From assembly GCF_002797435.1 (NCBI RefSeq), contig NZ_PGEN01000001.1, positions 3,284,501 to 3,348,500 on the forward strand: 64,000 nucleotides of DNA. The letters run 5' to 3'. Source of the stretch: Sphingomonas koreensis. GTDB taxonomy: Bacteria > Pseudomonadota > Alphaproteobacteria > Sphingomonadales > Sphingomonadaceae. Made by a program: the position numbers and the translations under genes. Position 1 is the stretch's first letter; each line of letters starts with the position of its first letter. Below are positions 26,421 to 35,045 of the stretch, one piece after another. The notes beneath the pieces were generated by a model. That model was not told the origin of the DNA. It did not search any database and saw nothing but the letters and a program-made list of their open reading frames with translations.

Positions 26421-26738
26421 ATGACCGAAAACGAGCCCGGACTGGACCCCCTCAAGGAGGATGCGCGCGTCACTTCGCTCAACGAGCGGCTGGCACGGGC
26501 ACAATCCGAAGAGGCGATCCGCAAGGGCGAGGGCGACGGGGAAAGCGGGCGTAACTATCGTCTGGGCAACCGGGTTCTTGCCGAGCTGATCGGCGGGCTG
26601 TTGGGAGGCGGGGTGATCGGGTGGACGCTCGATTATTTCCTCGGCACCTCTCCCTGGCTCCTGCTGGTGATGTTGACCCTTGGGGTCGTCAGCGCCTTCA
26701 GGAACATCATTCGGATTTCGAACCAGCGCTCGAAATGA
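26421..26738 (+). CDS. atpI: ATP synthase accessory protein AtpI
   Basis: 105 residues; start 26421 behind AGGAGAGACGAT. Charged N-terminus, then GNRVLAELIGGLLGGGVIGW and LLLVMLTLGVVSAFRNIIRI, the two-helix AtpI pattern. Thought to help c-ring assembly and Mg2+ handling. First gene of the F0 operon. Confidence 0.92.
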   Translation: MTENEPGLDPLKEDARVTSLNERLARAQSEEAIRKGEGDGESGRNYRLGNRVLAELIGGLLGGGVIGWTLDYFLGTSPWLLLVMLTLGVVSAFRNIIRISNQRSK

Positions 26739-26771
26739 CTTTCGGGCGCTTCGGTTACATGGGAAGCGGAC

Positions 26772-27560
26772 GTGGCTGAAGAAGCAGGCAAGATCGACCC
26801 GATGCACCAGTTCGAGGTGCAGTCGATCGCCGACATGTTCAATGTCGGTGGACATCAGATCGCCTTCACCAACAGCGCGCTGTGGCTGATCGCGGCAGCG
26901 GCGCTGTTGTGGGTCTTCATGCTCGGCGGGATGAAGCGTCAGGTCGTGCCGGGCCGCTGGCAGATGGCGGTTGAGGGCTTTACCGGCTTCATCGACAAGC
27001 TGCTTGAGGCGAATATCGGCAAGGAAGGGCGCAAGTTCCTTCCCTATGTTTTCTCGCTGTTCATGTTCATCTTGTTCGCCAACATCGTCGGCCTGCTTCC
27101 GCTGGGCCTGATTCCCGGCGTGCACCCCTTCACTGCGACCAGCCACTTCACCGTCACCGGCGTGCTGGCGATCCTGTCCTTCTCGATCGTGCTGATCGTC
27201 GGTTTCGGCAAGCATGGTCTGCGATTCTTCAAGCTGTTCGTGCCCCATGGCACCCCGATTCCGGTTCTGCTGCTGGTGGTGCCGATCGAGATGGTGTCGT
27301 TCATGGTGCGGCCGTTCAGCCTGGCGCTGCGACTCTTCGTCGCGATGACCGCGGGCCATATCCTGCTCAAGGTACTGGCCGGCTTCATCATCATGTCGGG
27401 CCCGACCGGCTGGGCGATCCCGGTGGGCGCGGCCAGCTTCGCGCTGATGATCGGCGTTTCGGCGCTCGAACTGCTGGTGGCGGGCGTGCAGGCCTATGTC
27501 TTCGCGCTGCTTACCTCGCTCTACATCAACGATGCCGTGCACCTGCACGAACATCATTGA
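26772..27560 (+). CDS. atpB: ATP synthase F0 subunit a
   Basis: 262 residues from a GTG at 26772. Five to six transmembrane helices; the essential Arg lies in SLALRLFVAMTAGHIL, with GFGKHGLRFFKLFVPHGTPI and SALELLVAGVQAYVFALLTS. Forms the proton half-channels against the c-ring. 33 bases after atpI. Confidence 0.97.
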   Translation: MAEEAGKIDPMHQFEVQSIADMFNVGGHQIAFTNSALWLIAAAALLWVFMLGGMKRQVVPGRWQMAVEGFTGFIDKLLEANIGKEGRKFLPYVFSLFMFILFANIVGLLPLGLIPGVHPFTATSHFTVTGVLAILSFSIVLIVGFGKHGLRFFKLFVPHGTPIPVLLLVVPIEMVSFMVRPFSLALRLFVAMTAGHILLKVLAGFIIMSGPTGWAIPVGAASFALMIGVSALELLVAGVQAYVFALLTSLYINDAVHLHEHH

Positions 27561-27607
27561 TCCGTTTTCCGTTGAACCACTGAACTTTTAGAACTGGAGT
27601 TAGAATC

Positions 27608-27835
27608 ATGGACGCAGAAGCAGCAAAGCTCCTCGGTGCAGGTCTCGCGGCGGTTGGCGCCGGCCTCGCGGCGCTGGGCGTGGGCGCGGTGTTCGCCGCC
27701 TTCCTGCAGGGTGCGCTGCGCAACCCGGGTGCGGCCGCTGGCCAGCAGGGCAACATGTTCATCGGCTTCGCGGCCGCCGAGCTTCTCGGTCTGCTCGCGT
27801 TCGTCGTTGCAGTCCTGCTGATCTTCGTCGCCTAA
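27608..27835 (+). CDS. atpE: ATP synthase F0 subunit c
   Basis: 75 residues, a two-helix hairpin. Gly/Ala-rich first helix (GAGLAAVGAGLAALGVGAVF), polar loop with RNPGA, and the ion-binding carboxylate E58 in IGFAAAELLGLLAF. No sodium-type Gln/Thr signature is seen, so it is proton-type. ATG follows CTGGAGTTAGAATC. Confidence 0.97.
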   Translation: MDAEAAKLLGAGLAAVGAGLAALGVGAVFAAFLQGALRNPGAAAGQQGNMFIGFAAAELLGLLAFVVAVLLIFVA

Positions 27836-27894
27836 CACTCGTCTGAACTTCCACGCCGGGCGGGGAACCGTCCGGCGGCGGAAGGGGAATTCCG

Positions 27895-28389
27895 ATGCCT
27901 CAGATATCCCAGCTCGCCGCAACCTATGCGTCGCAGATCTTCTGGCTTCTGCTGACCTTCGGCTTCGTCTTCTTCGTCATCGGCCTGGGCATGGTGCCCA
28001 AGGTGCAGGGGACGATCGACAGCCGTGACAAGTCGGTGGCCGATGATCTCGCTGCTGCCGAAGCCGCGCGCGCCCAGGCCGATGCGGCCGAGGAAACCTG
28101 GCGGCAGCAGGAGAACGCGGCGCGCGAGCAGGCGCAGACCCTGCTGGCGAAGGCGCGCGACAAGGCCGCTGCGGCGACCGCCAAGTCGCTTGCCGAAGCC
28201 GCCGAGAAACTGAACGCCAAGCTGGCCGAGGACGAGGCGCGCATCGCCGCCTCGACCGACGCGGCATTGGCGGAAATCGAATCGGTCGCGGCGGACGCGG
28301 CGCAGGACATCGTCGCGCGCCTGTCGGGCGTGAAGACGACTGCCGCCGAAGCCAGCAGCGCGGTGAAGACGGTGATCGCCAATGGCTAA
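27895..28389 (+). CDS. atpF': ATP synthase F0 subunit b'
   Basis: 164 residues. N-terminal helix (ATYASQIFWLLLTFGFVFFV) followed by a long Ala/Glu/Lys-rich coiled coil. The divergent b' chain is typical of alphaproteobacteria and photosynthetic bacteria, pairing with b as the peripheral stalk. Ribosome site GAAGGGGAATTCC. Overlaps atpF by 8 bases. Confidence 0.93.
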   Translation: MPQISQLAATYASQIFWLLLTFGFVFFVIGLGMVPKVQGTIDSRDKSVADDLAAAEAARAQADAAEETWRQQENAAREQAQTLLAKARDKAAAATAKSLAEAAEKLNAKLAEDEARIAASTDAALAEIESVAADAAQDIVARLSGVKTTAAEASSAVKTVIANG

Positions 28390-29002
28390 TGCACACACCT
28401 TGCCCCCGGCTTCGGCCGCGGTCGCGAACCGGCTGGAGAACGCCGACAAGCTTGAGGGCATGCCCCATGCCGGTACTGAGGCGAAGGGCGGTGCCGAACA
28501 TCATGCCGAGCCGACCGCGCTTGGTCTCGACGCGACCATGTGGGTCGCGGCGGCGATGGCGATCCTCATTCTCGTCGCACTCTGGAAGGGCGTGCCGAAG
28601 CTGATCGGCGGGATGCTCGACAAGCAGATCGCGGCGATCCGCACCCGCCTCGCCGAAGCCGAACAGCTGCGTACCGAAGCCGAAGCGTTGCGCGACGAAT
28701 ATGCCCGCAAGCTCGCTGGCGTAGAAACGCAGGCGGCGGCGATGGTCGCTCATGCCGACGAAGAGGCGAAGGCGCTTGTCGCCAAGGCCAAGAGCGATGC
28801 GGACGAGCTGGTCAAGCGCCGCGCCAAGATGGCCGAGGACAAGATCGCCGCTGCCGAACGCGCCGCGATCGATCAGGTCCGCGCCCGTACCGCCGAAGCT
28901 GCTGCCAAGGCCGCGGCGGCGATCATCGCGCAGAAGCATGATGCGGGCGCCGACAAGCCGCTGGTCGACAGCACGATCGCGGGGCTTTCGCGGCTCAATT
29001 AG
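28382..29002 (+). CDS. atpF: ATP synthase F0 subunit b
   Basis: 206 residues. A 45-residue polar N-extension (with AEHHAEP), one transmembrane helix (TMWVAAAMAILILVALWKGV) and a long Ala/Glu/Lys-rich coiled coil (AIRTRLAEAEQLRTEAEALR). Second peripheral-stalk chain. Last gene of the operon; the F1 genes are not in this window. Confidence 0.93.
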   Translation: MANAHTLPPASAAVANRLENADKLEGMPHAGTEAKGGAEHHAEPTALGLDATMWVAAAMAILILVALWKGVPKLIGGMLDKQIAAIRTRLAEAEQLRTEAEALRDEYARKLAGVETQAAAMVAHADEEAKALVAKAKSDADELVKRRAKMAEDKIAAAERAAIDQVRARTAEAAAKAAAAIIAQKHDAGADKPLVDSTIAGLSRLN

Positions 29003-29029
29003 GCTTAGCGCGACGCTAACGGAACAAGA

Positions 29030-29059
29030 GGGCGCGGCATCTTGCTGCGCCCTTTTTTT
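29030..29059 (+). terminator. Rho-independent terminator of the atp operon
   Basis: Stem GGGCGC / GCGCCC (29030-29035, 29047-29052), 11-base loop, followed by seven T residues at 29053-29059. Confidence 0.92.
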
Positions 29060-29076
29060 CGCGTATTATCAAAAGC

Positions 29077-30933
29077 ATGGGGGAAGTGCGCCGAGACCGT
29101 GGACTGATTGCGCTGATCATCGGCTTTGCGGTGATCGCGGTGGCGGTGTTTGGCACGCTGCTTCTCTTCAAGCAGCAACAGAGTGCCCAGCGGATGGTGG
29201 TCCACACGCTGCGGGTGCAGGAACAGCTCAGCACGATCCGTTCGCGGCTGCAGGATGCCGAAACGGGGCAGCGCGGCTATCTGGTCACGCGCGATCCCGT
29301 CTACCTTCAGCCCTATTTCGATGGCCGTCGCCAGCTCGCCGGTGACCTTGCCGCGCTCAGGCCGATGCTGGCCGACAATCCGATTCAGCTTGCCGCCGCG
29401 AGACAATTGGAACAGTGCGCGGTCGCACGCGTCGAACGGCTCTCCGTGGGGTTGACCCAGGCTCGTGCGGGGCGTTTCGACCACGCCGCTGAGGTTGTGC
29501 GCGTGGGAGTCGGCAAGACGCTGATGGATCGGTGCCGTGCGATCATCGGCGCGATGAAGGCGGAGGAAAGCCGGCTGCTCACTGCACGCTCGGAAGCGCT
29601 GGCGAGTTGGTCGAGCTGGCTTACGCTTTGGCTGATCGGCGGCGCGTTGATGGTCTTCGCTCTCGCCGTCTATGCGACCCGCGACGCCCGCCGTCGTGCT
29701 CGTGCCGCGATCAAGATGGGACAGGCGCTGCTCGAGGCGAATCGCAAGATCACCGACGAAGCGGAGAGCCGCGCTGCGGTCGAGGCGCAGCTGCGGCAGA
29801 TGCAGAAGATGGAATCGATCGGTCAGCTGACCGGCGGGGTCGCGCACGACTTCAACAACATGCTCGCGATCGTCATCGGCAGCCTCGACATGGCGAAGCG
29901 GAGGTTCGAAAGCGATCCGAAGAAGGCGCTGGAGGGTATCGGTAACGCGATGGAGGGCGCCGAGCGTGCCGCACAGCTCACCGCGCGGTTGCTCGCCTTC
30001 TCGCGCCAGCAACCGCTTGCGCCCAAGGCGCTCGATGCCAACAAGCTGGTTGGCGGAATGTCCGAACTGCTGCGTCGGACGATCAGCGAGAATATTCGCA
30101 TCGAGACCGTGCTGGCAGGCGGGCTGTGGCCGGCCTTCATCGACGGGGCACAGCTCGAGAATGCGGTGCTCAACCTGTGCGTCAATGCGCGCGATGCGAT
30201 GCCCGGCGGCGGACGGCTGACGATCGAGACCGCGAACACGCATCTCGACGATGCCTATGCCGCCGCCCATGCAGAGGTGCTGTCGGGGCAATATGTCATG
30301 GTGTCGGTTACCGACACCGGCACCGGCATGCCGCCCGAGGTGATCGAGCGCGCGTTTGATCCCTTCTACACAACCAAGGGCGTCGGAAAAGGAACCGGGC
30401 TCGGACTCAGCCAAGTCTTCGGCTTCGTGAAGCAGTCGGGCGGGCATGTGAAGATCTATTCGGAGCCCGGTGTCGGCACGACGGTGAAGCTCTACCTCCC
30501 GCGCCATTTCGGCGAAGCCGAAACGCCCGGCGTGCCGCTGTCGCCTGACGCGCTGCCACGTGCGAAGGACGACGAAATCATCCTGGTGGTCGAGGACGAG
30601 GAAGGCGTGCGGCACATGTCGGTCGATGCGTTGCGCGAGCTCGGCTATGTCGTGGTTCAGGCGTCCGACGCCAATCAGGCGCTGACCGTGCTCGAGATCC
30701 AGCCGCGGATCGACCTGCTGTTTACCGATATCGTCATGCCCGACATGAATGGCCGCGTCCTTTCCGATCGGGCGCGGGAAGCCCGGCCGGGGCTCAAGGT
30801 GCTCTACACCACCGGCTACACCCGCAACGCCATCGTCCATAACGGGATGCTGGACCATGACGTCGCCTTCCTGGCGAAGCCCTTCACAGTGCAGCAACTG
30901 GCGCTCAAGGTCCGCGAAGTCCTCGACGCCTGA
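29077..30933 (+). CDS. CHASE3-domain hybrid histidine kinase
   Basis: 618 residues: transmembrane helix about 9-31, periplasmic CHASE3 domain about 35-170 (RSRLQDAETGQRGYLVTRDP), second helix about 180-205, HisKA with phospho-H257 in LTGGVAHDFNNMLAIV, ATPase domain (AVLNLCVNARDAMPGGGRLT, DTGTGMPPEV, GTGLGLSQVFGFVK) and a C-terminal receiver from about 500 with D551 (LLFTDIVMPDMNG). No output domain or dedicated regulator adjoins it, so signalling probably goes by phosphotransfer elsewhere. Little ribosome site before the ATG. Confidence 0.95.
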   Translation: MGEVRRDRGLIALIIGFAVIAVAVFGTLLLFKQQQSAQRMVVHTLRVQEQLSTIRSRLQDAETGQRGYLVTRDPVYLQPYFDGRRQLAGDLAALRPMLADNPIQLAAARQLEQCAVARVERLSVGLTQARAGRFDHAAEVVRVGVGKTLMDRCRAIIGAMKAEESRLLTARSEALASWSSWLTLWLIGGALMVFALAVYATRDARRRARAAIKMGQALLEANRKITDEAESRAAVEAQLRQMQKMESIGQLTGGVAHDFNNMLAIVIGSLDMAKRRFESDPKKALEGIGNAMEGAERAAQLTARLLAFSRQQPLAPKALDANKLVGGMSELLRRTISENIRIETVLAGGLWPAFIDGAQLENAVLNLCVNARDAMPGGGRLTIETANTHLDDAYAAAHAEVLSGQYVMVSVTDTGTGMPPEVIERAFDPFYTTKGVGKGTGLGLSQVFGFVKQSGGHVKIYSEPGVGTTVKLYLPRHFGEAETPGVPLSPDALPRAKDDEIILVVEDEEGVRHMSVDALRELGYVVVQASDANQALTVLEIQPRIDLLFTDIVMPDMNGRVLSDRAREARPGLKVLYTTGYTRNAIVHNGMLDHDVAFLAKPFTVQQLALKVREVLDA

Positions 30934-31125
30934 CACCTGCCGTTGATCTGAGGTTCAGCCTTGCGGCGGGTTAAATTTCGCATGCCGTAATTCTGTCCTA
31001 CTTCGGCCCGGCTCCGAAACGACCACCGCTCCTGGCCGATATGCAGCGGCCGAGTCCGCTCGAGGAGCAATCGCGTACCCCTAGCCGGTCCCCTTGCCGG
31101 CACCCCAACCATGAGGAGCAACATC

Positions 31126-31713
31126 ATGCGATATTTCGCCAAAGCCTTGATTCTGCCCGCCGTTCTGATCGCGGTCCCCGCCGCGGCACAAGATGCCGAA
31201 CCCTTCACCGGCCCCAGCATCGTCGCCCTTGGCGGCGTCGATCACTCGAACGGGGGCAGCAACGATCCGACGGGCTTCGTCTATGGCGGCGCGGTCACCT
31301 ACGATTTGGGATCGGGCAGCCTGCGCTACGGTGTCGAGGCGGAGGTGACCGGAACGACCACCGGCAACTGCTACACCAGCACCTCGGGCGCGACCAGCGT
31401 GCGGAACTGCTACGACATGGGCCGCGATCTCTATGCCGGGGCCCGTATCGGCGCGGTCGTGGCGCCGAACCTGATGGTCTACGGCAAGGCCGGCTACACC
31501 AACGCGCGCACCAGCAGCAGCTCCGACAATCTCGGAACCCCGGCAAAGCCGGACATGGCCTATGCCGGAAACAGCGACGGCTATCGCGTCGGCGCCGGTG
31601 TCGAGCTCGATATCGGGAAGTTCCTAGTCCGCACCGAATATCGCTATTCGGACTATAGCGGCTTTGCCGGCCACCGCCATCAGGGCACGGTCGGCCTCGG
31701 CGTCCGCTTCTGA
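31126..31713 (+). CDS. Outer-membrane beta-barrel protein
   Basis: 195 residues; ATG 31126 behind GAGGAGCAACATC. Signal peptide 1-22 (VPAAAQ). Alternating strands typical of small OmpA-like or Opa-like barrels, including LRYGVEAEVTGTTTG, MVYGKAGYTNAR and FLVRTEYRYSDYSG, ending with the outer-membrane C-terminal Phe (VGLGVRF). Two Cys (GNCYTST, VRNCYD) may bridge a surface loop. A strong terminator follows. Confidence 0.88.
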   Translation: MRYFAKALILPAVLIAVPAAAQDAEPFTGPSIVALGGVDHSNGGSNDPTGFVYGGAVTYDLGSGSLRYGVEAEVTGTTTGNCYTSTSGATSVRNCYDMGRDLYAGARIGAVVAPNLMVYGKAGYTNARTSSSSDNLGTPAKPDMAYAGNSDGYRVGAGVELDIGKFLVRTEYRYSDYSGFAGHRHQGTVGLGVRF

Positions 31714-31715
31714 TC

Positions 31716-31758
31716 GTTTCGCCCGCGCGGGGTGCTGCCGCGCGGGCGAAACTTTTTT
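31716..31758 (+). terminator. Strong Rho-independent terminator
   Basis: A perfect 15-bp stem (GTTTCGCCCGCGCGG / CCGCGCGGGCGAAAC) with a 7-base loop, followed by six T residues at 31753-31758. It lies 3 bases after the barrel gene stop. Confidence 0.95.
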
Positions 31759-31844
31759 CGGATCGCGTGTCGATTACGGCGATCGTCGTTCGTCGTCCCT
31801 ATGAAGGCGCACAGAAGTTGCGCGCCGAACCGGGAGACGAAGAC

Positions 31845-32762
31845 ATGTTCGCAACGATCCGCTCGCACCTGCTGCTCGCCGCCGCCGCATTGGCCACGCC
31901 GCTCGCTGCTCACGCCCAGACGACGCCCGCCGTGGCCGCCCAACCCACACCGGTCCGCTCCGGCACCGTCGAAGTCGCGGGCATCGCCTATTATTATGAG
32001 ATCCGCGGGCAGGGCGAGCCGCTGCTGCTGCTCCATGGCGGACTCGGCTCGATCGACATGTTCGCGCCGATCCTGCCCGCGCTCGCCGAGGGGCGCCAGG
32101 TGATCGCGGTCGATCTCCAGGGTCATGGCCGCACTCCGCTCGGCACCCGCCCGATTGCGATCGAGCCGATGGGCAGCGACATGAGCATCCTGCTCGACAA
32201 GCTCGGCTACAAGCAGGTCGATGTGATGGGCTATTCGATGGGCGCCGGGGTCGCGTTCCAGCTTGCTGCCCGGCACCCGGACCGCGTGCGCCGCCTGGCG
32301 CTGGTGTCGATGACACTGTCAACCGCCGGCATCCAGCCCGAGATGGTGCCGATCCAGCGCCAGCTGACCGCGGCGATGGCTCCGATGATGAAGGAGACAC
32401 CGATGTACACGGGCTATGTCGCGCGCGCGCCCAAGCCCGAGGATTTTCCGCGCCTGCTCGATCAGATGGGTGACCTGATGCGCCGCGACTTCGACTGGTC
32501 GGCTCAGGTGAAGGCGCTGACCATGCCGGTGATGCTGGTAGTAGGCGACGCCGATATGTGGCGGCCCGAGGGGAGCGTCGAGTTTTTCAAGCTGCTCGGC
32601 GGCGGTCAGCGCGACGGCGGGTGGCAGCGCGAACATGTGACGAAGCACCGCCTCGCGATCCTGCCCGGCCGCACCCATTACGACATCTTTCTCGCGCCCG
32701 AACTGGTGCGGACCGTCCGCCCGTTCCTCGACGGCAAGGAAGGCCGCGTCGACTGGCAGTGA
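31845..32762 (+). CDS. Exported alpha/beta hydrolase
   Basis: 305 residues; start 31845 behind GGGAGACGAAGAC. Signal peptide 1-24. Triad elements: oxyanion loop LLHGGLGSIDM, nucleophile Ser in VMGYSMGAGVAFQL, Asp in VVGDADMWRPE and His in LPGRTHYDIF. Probable periplasmic esterase, lactonase or peptidase; substrate unknown. Convergent with the methyltransferase-like gene. Confidence 0.88.
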   Translation: MFATIRSHLLLAAAALATPLAAHAQTTPAVAAQPTPVRSGTVEVAGIAYYYEIRGQGEPLLLLHGGLGSIDMFAPILPALAEGRQVIAVDLQGHGRTPLGTRPIAIEPMGSDMSILLDKLGYKQVDVMGYSMGAGVAFQLAARHPDRVRRLALVSMTLSTAGIQPEMVPIQRQLTAAMAPMMKETPMYTGYVARAPKPEDFPRLLDQMGDLMRRDFDWSAQVKALTMPVMLVVGDADMWRPEGSVEFFKLLGGGQRDGGWQREHVTKHRLAILPGRTHYDIFLAPELVRTVRPFLDGKEGRVDWQ

Positions 32763-32809
32763 GGCCCGCAAGGCGCTGTTCCCGAGCGGGAGCAGCGCCG
32801 GAGGCCGGA

Positions 32810-33556
32810 TCAGCTGCGCGGCCGCACGAACTTGAACACGAACTGGTCGGTCTTGCCGCGGATCGACGGGTCGAAGACCCCCGCCGTGTGCGGATCGGCC
32901 GGGTTGCGCAGCAGATCGAGCTTGCCGGCGAAGCGGAAGCCGGCCTTTTCCAGCTCGCGCCGCGCGACCGCCGGGTCGATGCGGTGGAGCGCGGTCGGCG
33001 CCTTGTTCTCCGGATCGGCATTGGCGACGTGATCGACCACCAGCAGCACCCCGCCGGGCCTCAGCGAATTGTAGAGCTTGCGCGTCACCGCCTCGCCCGT
33101 GCCCTTGGGGAAGGGGGCGAGGAACAGGTCGTGATAGTTCTGCACGGTCACGATCGCATCGAGCTTTTCGGGAAAGCTCATCGCGGCGAGGCTCTCGCTG
33201 AGCGCGACGGTGTTGGAAAGGCCCGCAACTGCGGCCTTCTGCTCGTCGGCATAGGCGGCGCGGAACTTGATGAACTCGTCGGGCTGATAGGCGTAGAGTT
33301 TTCCCTTCGCCCCGACCAGCGGCGACAGGATGCGCGTCCAATAGCCGCCGCCCATGATGAAGTCGGCGACCTTGTCCCCTGGCTTGATCCCGGCAAAGGC
33401 GATCAGTTCACCGGGCTTGCGCGCGGCGTCGCGGGCGCGGTGGTCGGCGGGGCGCGACGTGTCGGCAAGCGCGGCGGTGATCGCGGGCGTCGCCTTCTGC
33501 GCGGCGAGCGGCGCGGCGGCGGCGAGCAGGATGGCGGCGGCGACGGCAAGTTTCAT
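32810..33556 (-). CDS. Class I methyltransferase-like protein with signal peptide
   Basis: 248 residues. Signal peptide 1-19 (AAAPLAAQ), then a SAM-methyltransferase fold: motif I-like GDKVADFIMGGGYWTRIL, LYAYQPDEF, AIVTVQNYHDLFLAP and GGVLLVVDHVAN. This matches the COG4798-type group, whose members also carry export signals. SAM is not known in the periplasm, so either the leader is not cleaved for export or the fold has another use. AGGGAGGATGCC precedes the ATG. Confidence 0.85.
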   Translation of the reverse strand: MKLAVAAAILLAAAAPLAAQKATPAITAALADTSRPADHRARDAARKPGELIAFAGIKPGDKVADFIMGGGYWTRILSPLVGAKGKLYAYQPDEFIKFRAAYADEQKAAVAGLSNTVALSESLAAMSFPEKLDAIVTVQNYHDLFLAPFPKGTGEAVTRKLYNSLRPGGVLLVVDHVANADPENKAPTALHRIDPAVARRELEKAGFRFAGKLDLLRNPADPHTAGVFDPSIRGKTDQFVFKFVRPRS

Positions 33557-33644
33557 GGCATCCTCCCTGTGATGGGGAGAAGGCTATGAAGCCGCCCGGC
33601 GGCCCGCAATCGCCTTTCGACAAACTACAGGCCGCCGGTCCGCG

Positions 33645-34964
33645 TCACTTCTTGAGCAGGTCGAGCACCGCGACGGTCATCGCGGTGGTGCCGAGCGTGA
33701 CCGAGGGCTTGGGATCGATCTTGAAGAAGGGCGAATGATGGCCGGAGACCGGCTTGCCGCCGGCCTTGCCCGCATCGATCTCCGCCTGCGGCGTGCCGCC
33801 GACGATGAAATAGGCGCCGGGGACGCCCAGATCCTTCTGGATGAAATAGGCGAAGTCCTCGGCGCCCATGCCTGCGCGTTCCTCATAGTGGATGATGTTG
33901 TCGCCGAATGCGCTGGTGATCGCGCCGCGCACGCGCTTGGTCAGCTCGGGGTCGTTGAGCGTTACCGGGGTCGATTCGAACCCGACCTTCACCTGCGGCA
34001 GCTTGTCCTCGGGCAGGCCGTTCATGCGGCCGACATTGGCGGCGATCCGCTTGATCCCGTCGAGCAGCTTCTTGCGCGTGTCCTCATCGTCCGAGCGCAC
34101 GGTCAGCTGAAGCTCGGCCTTGTCCGAGATGATGTTATGCTTGAACCCTGAATGGAACGATCCGACCGTGACTACGCCGGGCTTCAGCGGCGCGATCTCG
34201 CGGCTCACCAGCGTCTGCAGTGCCATCACGATCTCGGCGCCCATCACGATCGGGTCCTTGCCCAGATGCGGTGCCGCGCCGTGCGTGCCGATGCCGTGGA
34301 TCGTGATATCCACGCTATCGGACGAAGAGCTGCTGATCCCCGGCTCCAGCCCGATCTTGCCCGTCGGGATCCCCGCGGTGACGTGGAACGCGACGGCGTA
34401 GTTGGGCTTGGGGAAGCGTGTATAGAGCCCGTCGGCGAGCATCCGGCGAGCGCCGTCGATCCGCTCCTCGCCCGGCTGGACGACGAACACCACGGTGCCC
34501 TTCCACCGGTCCTTCATTCTGGCGAGCTGGCGCGCGGTGCCAATCATAGAGGTGATGTGCACGTCATGGCCGCAGGCGTGCATCACCGGCTTCACCACGC
34601 CGTCGATATCGGTCTGTGTGACGCTCGACATATAGGGCAGGCCACTGTCCTCCTTGAGCGGCAGCCCGTCCATATCGGCGCGCACCAATACCACCGGACC
34701 ATCGCCATTCTTCATGACGCCGACCACCCCGGTCCCGCCGACGCCCTCCGTCACCGTGATCCCGCCGACCGCGCGCAGTTCCTTCGCCATCATCGCGGCG
34801 GTGCGGGTTTCCTTGAACGACAGTTCGGGGTTCTTGTGGAAATCGATGAACAGCTTCTCGAGATGCGCGGCATAGTCCGCGTCCACCGCGGGGGCGAAGT
34901 CCGGCCCGGCCAGCGCGGGTGCGGCGAAAAGGCTTGTGGCGAGCAGGGTGGCGAGCATACGCAT
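33645..34964 (-). CDS. M20-family amidohydrolase, exported
   Basis: 439 residues with a signal peptide (MLATLLATSLFAAPALAG; start 34964 or 34958). Metallo-aminoacylase motifs: FHKNPELSFKET, VRADMDGLPL, MHACGHDVHITSMI and a later HSPFFKID. Related to hippurate hydrolases and amidohydrolases that release amino acids from N-acyl conjugates. Periplasmic location inferred. Divergent from uvrC with 81 bases between. Confidence 0.92.
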   Translation of the reverse strand: MRMLATLLATSLFAAPALAGPDFAPAVDADYAAHLEKLFIDFHKNPELSFKETRTAAMMAKELRAVGGITVTEGVGGTGVVGVMKNGDGPVVLVRADMDGLPLKEDSGLPYMSSVTQTDIDGVVKPVMHACGHDVHITSMIGTARQLARMKDRWKGTVVFVVQPGEERIDGARRMLADGLYTRFPKPNYAVAFHVTAGIPTGKIGLEPGISSSSSDSVDITIHGIGTHGAAPHLGKDPIVMGAEIVMALQTLVSREIAPLKPGVVTVGSFHSGFKHNIISDKAELQLTVRSDDEDTRKKLLDGIKRIAANVGRMNGLPEDKLPQVKVGFESTPVTLNDPELTKRVRGAITSAFGDNIIHYEERAGMGAEDFAYFIQKDLGVPGAYFIVGGTPQAEIDAGKAGGKPVSGHHSPFFKIDPKPSVTLGTTAMTVAVLDLLKK

Positions 34965-35045
34965 AACTTTGAGTCCCCCGATGTTGGCTTGTCTCAAAGC
35001 TATCAGATGGAAACCCGCGCGCAATCGCCTTACATCGCGCGCAGC

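Noticed and set aside
29005..30936. A 643-codon minus-strand frame
   Set aside because: Antisense to the CHASE3 kinase, Arg/His/Gln-rich composition.
34152..35045. Upstream in-frame extension of uvrC
   Set aside because: It lies antisense to the M20 amidohydrolase; uvrC homology begins near 35046.
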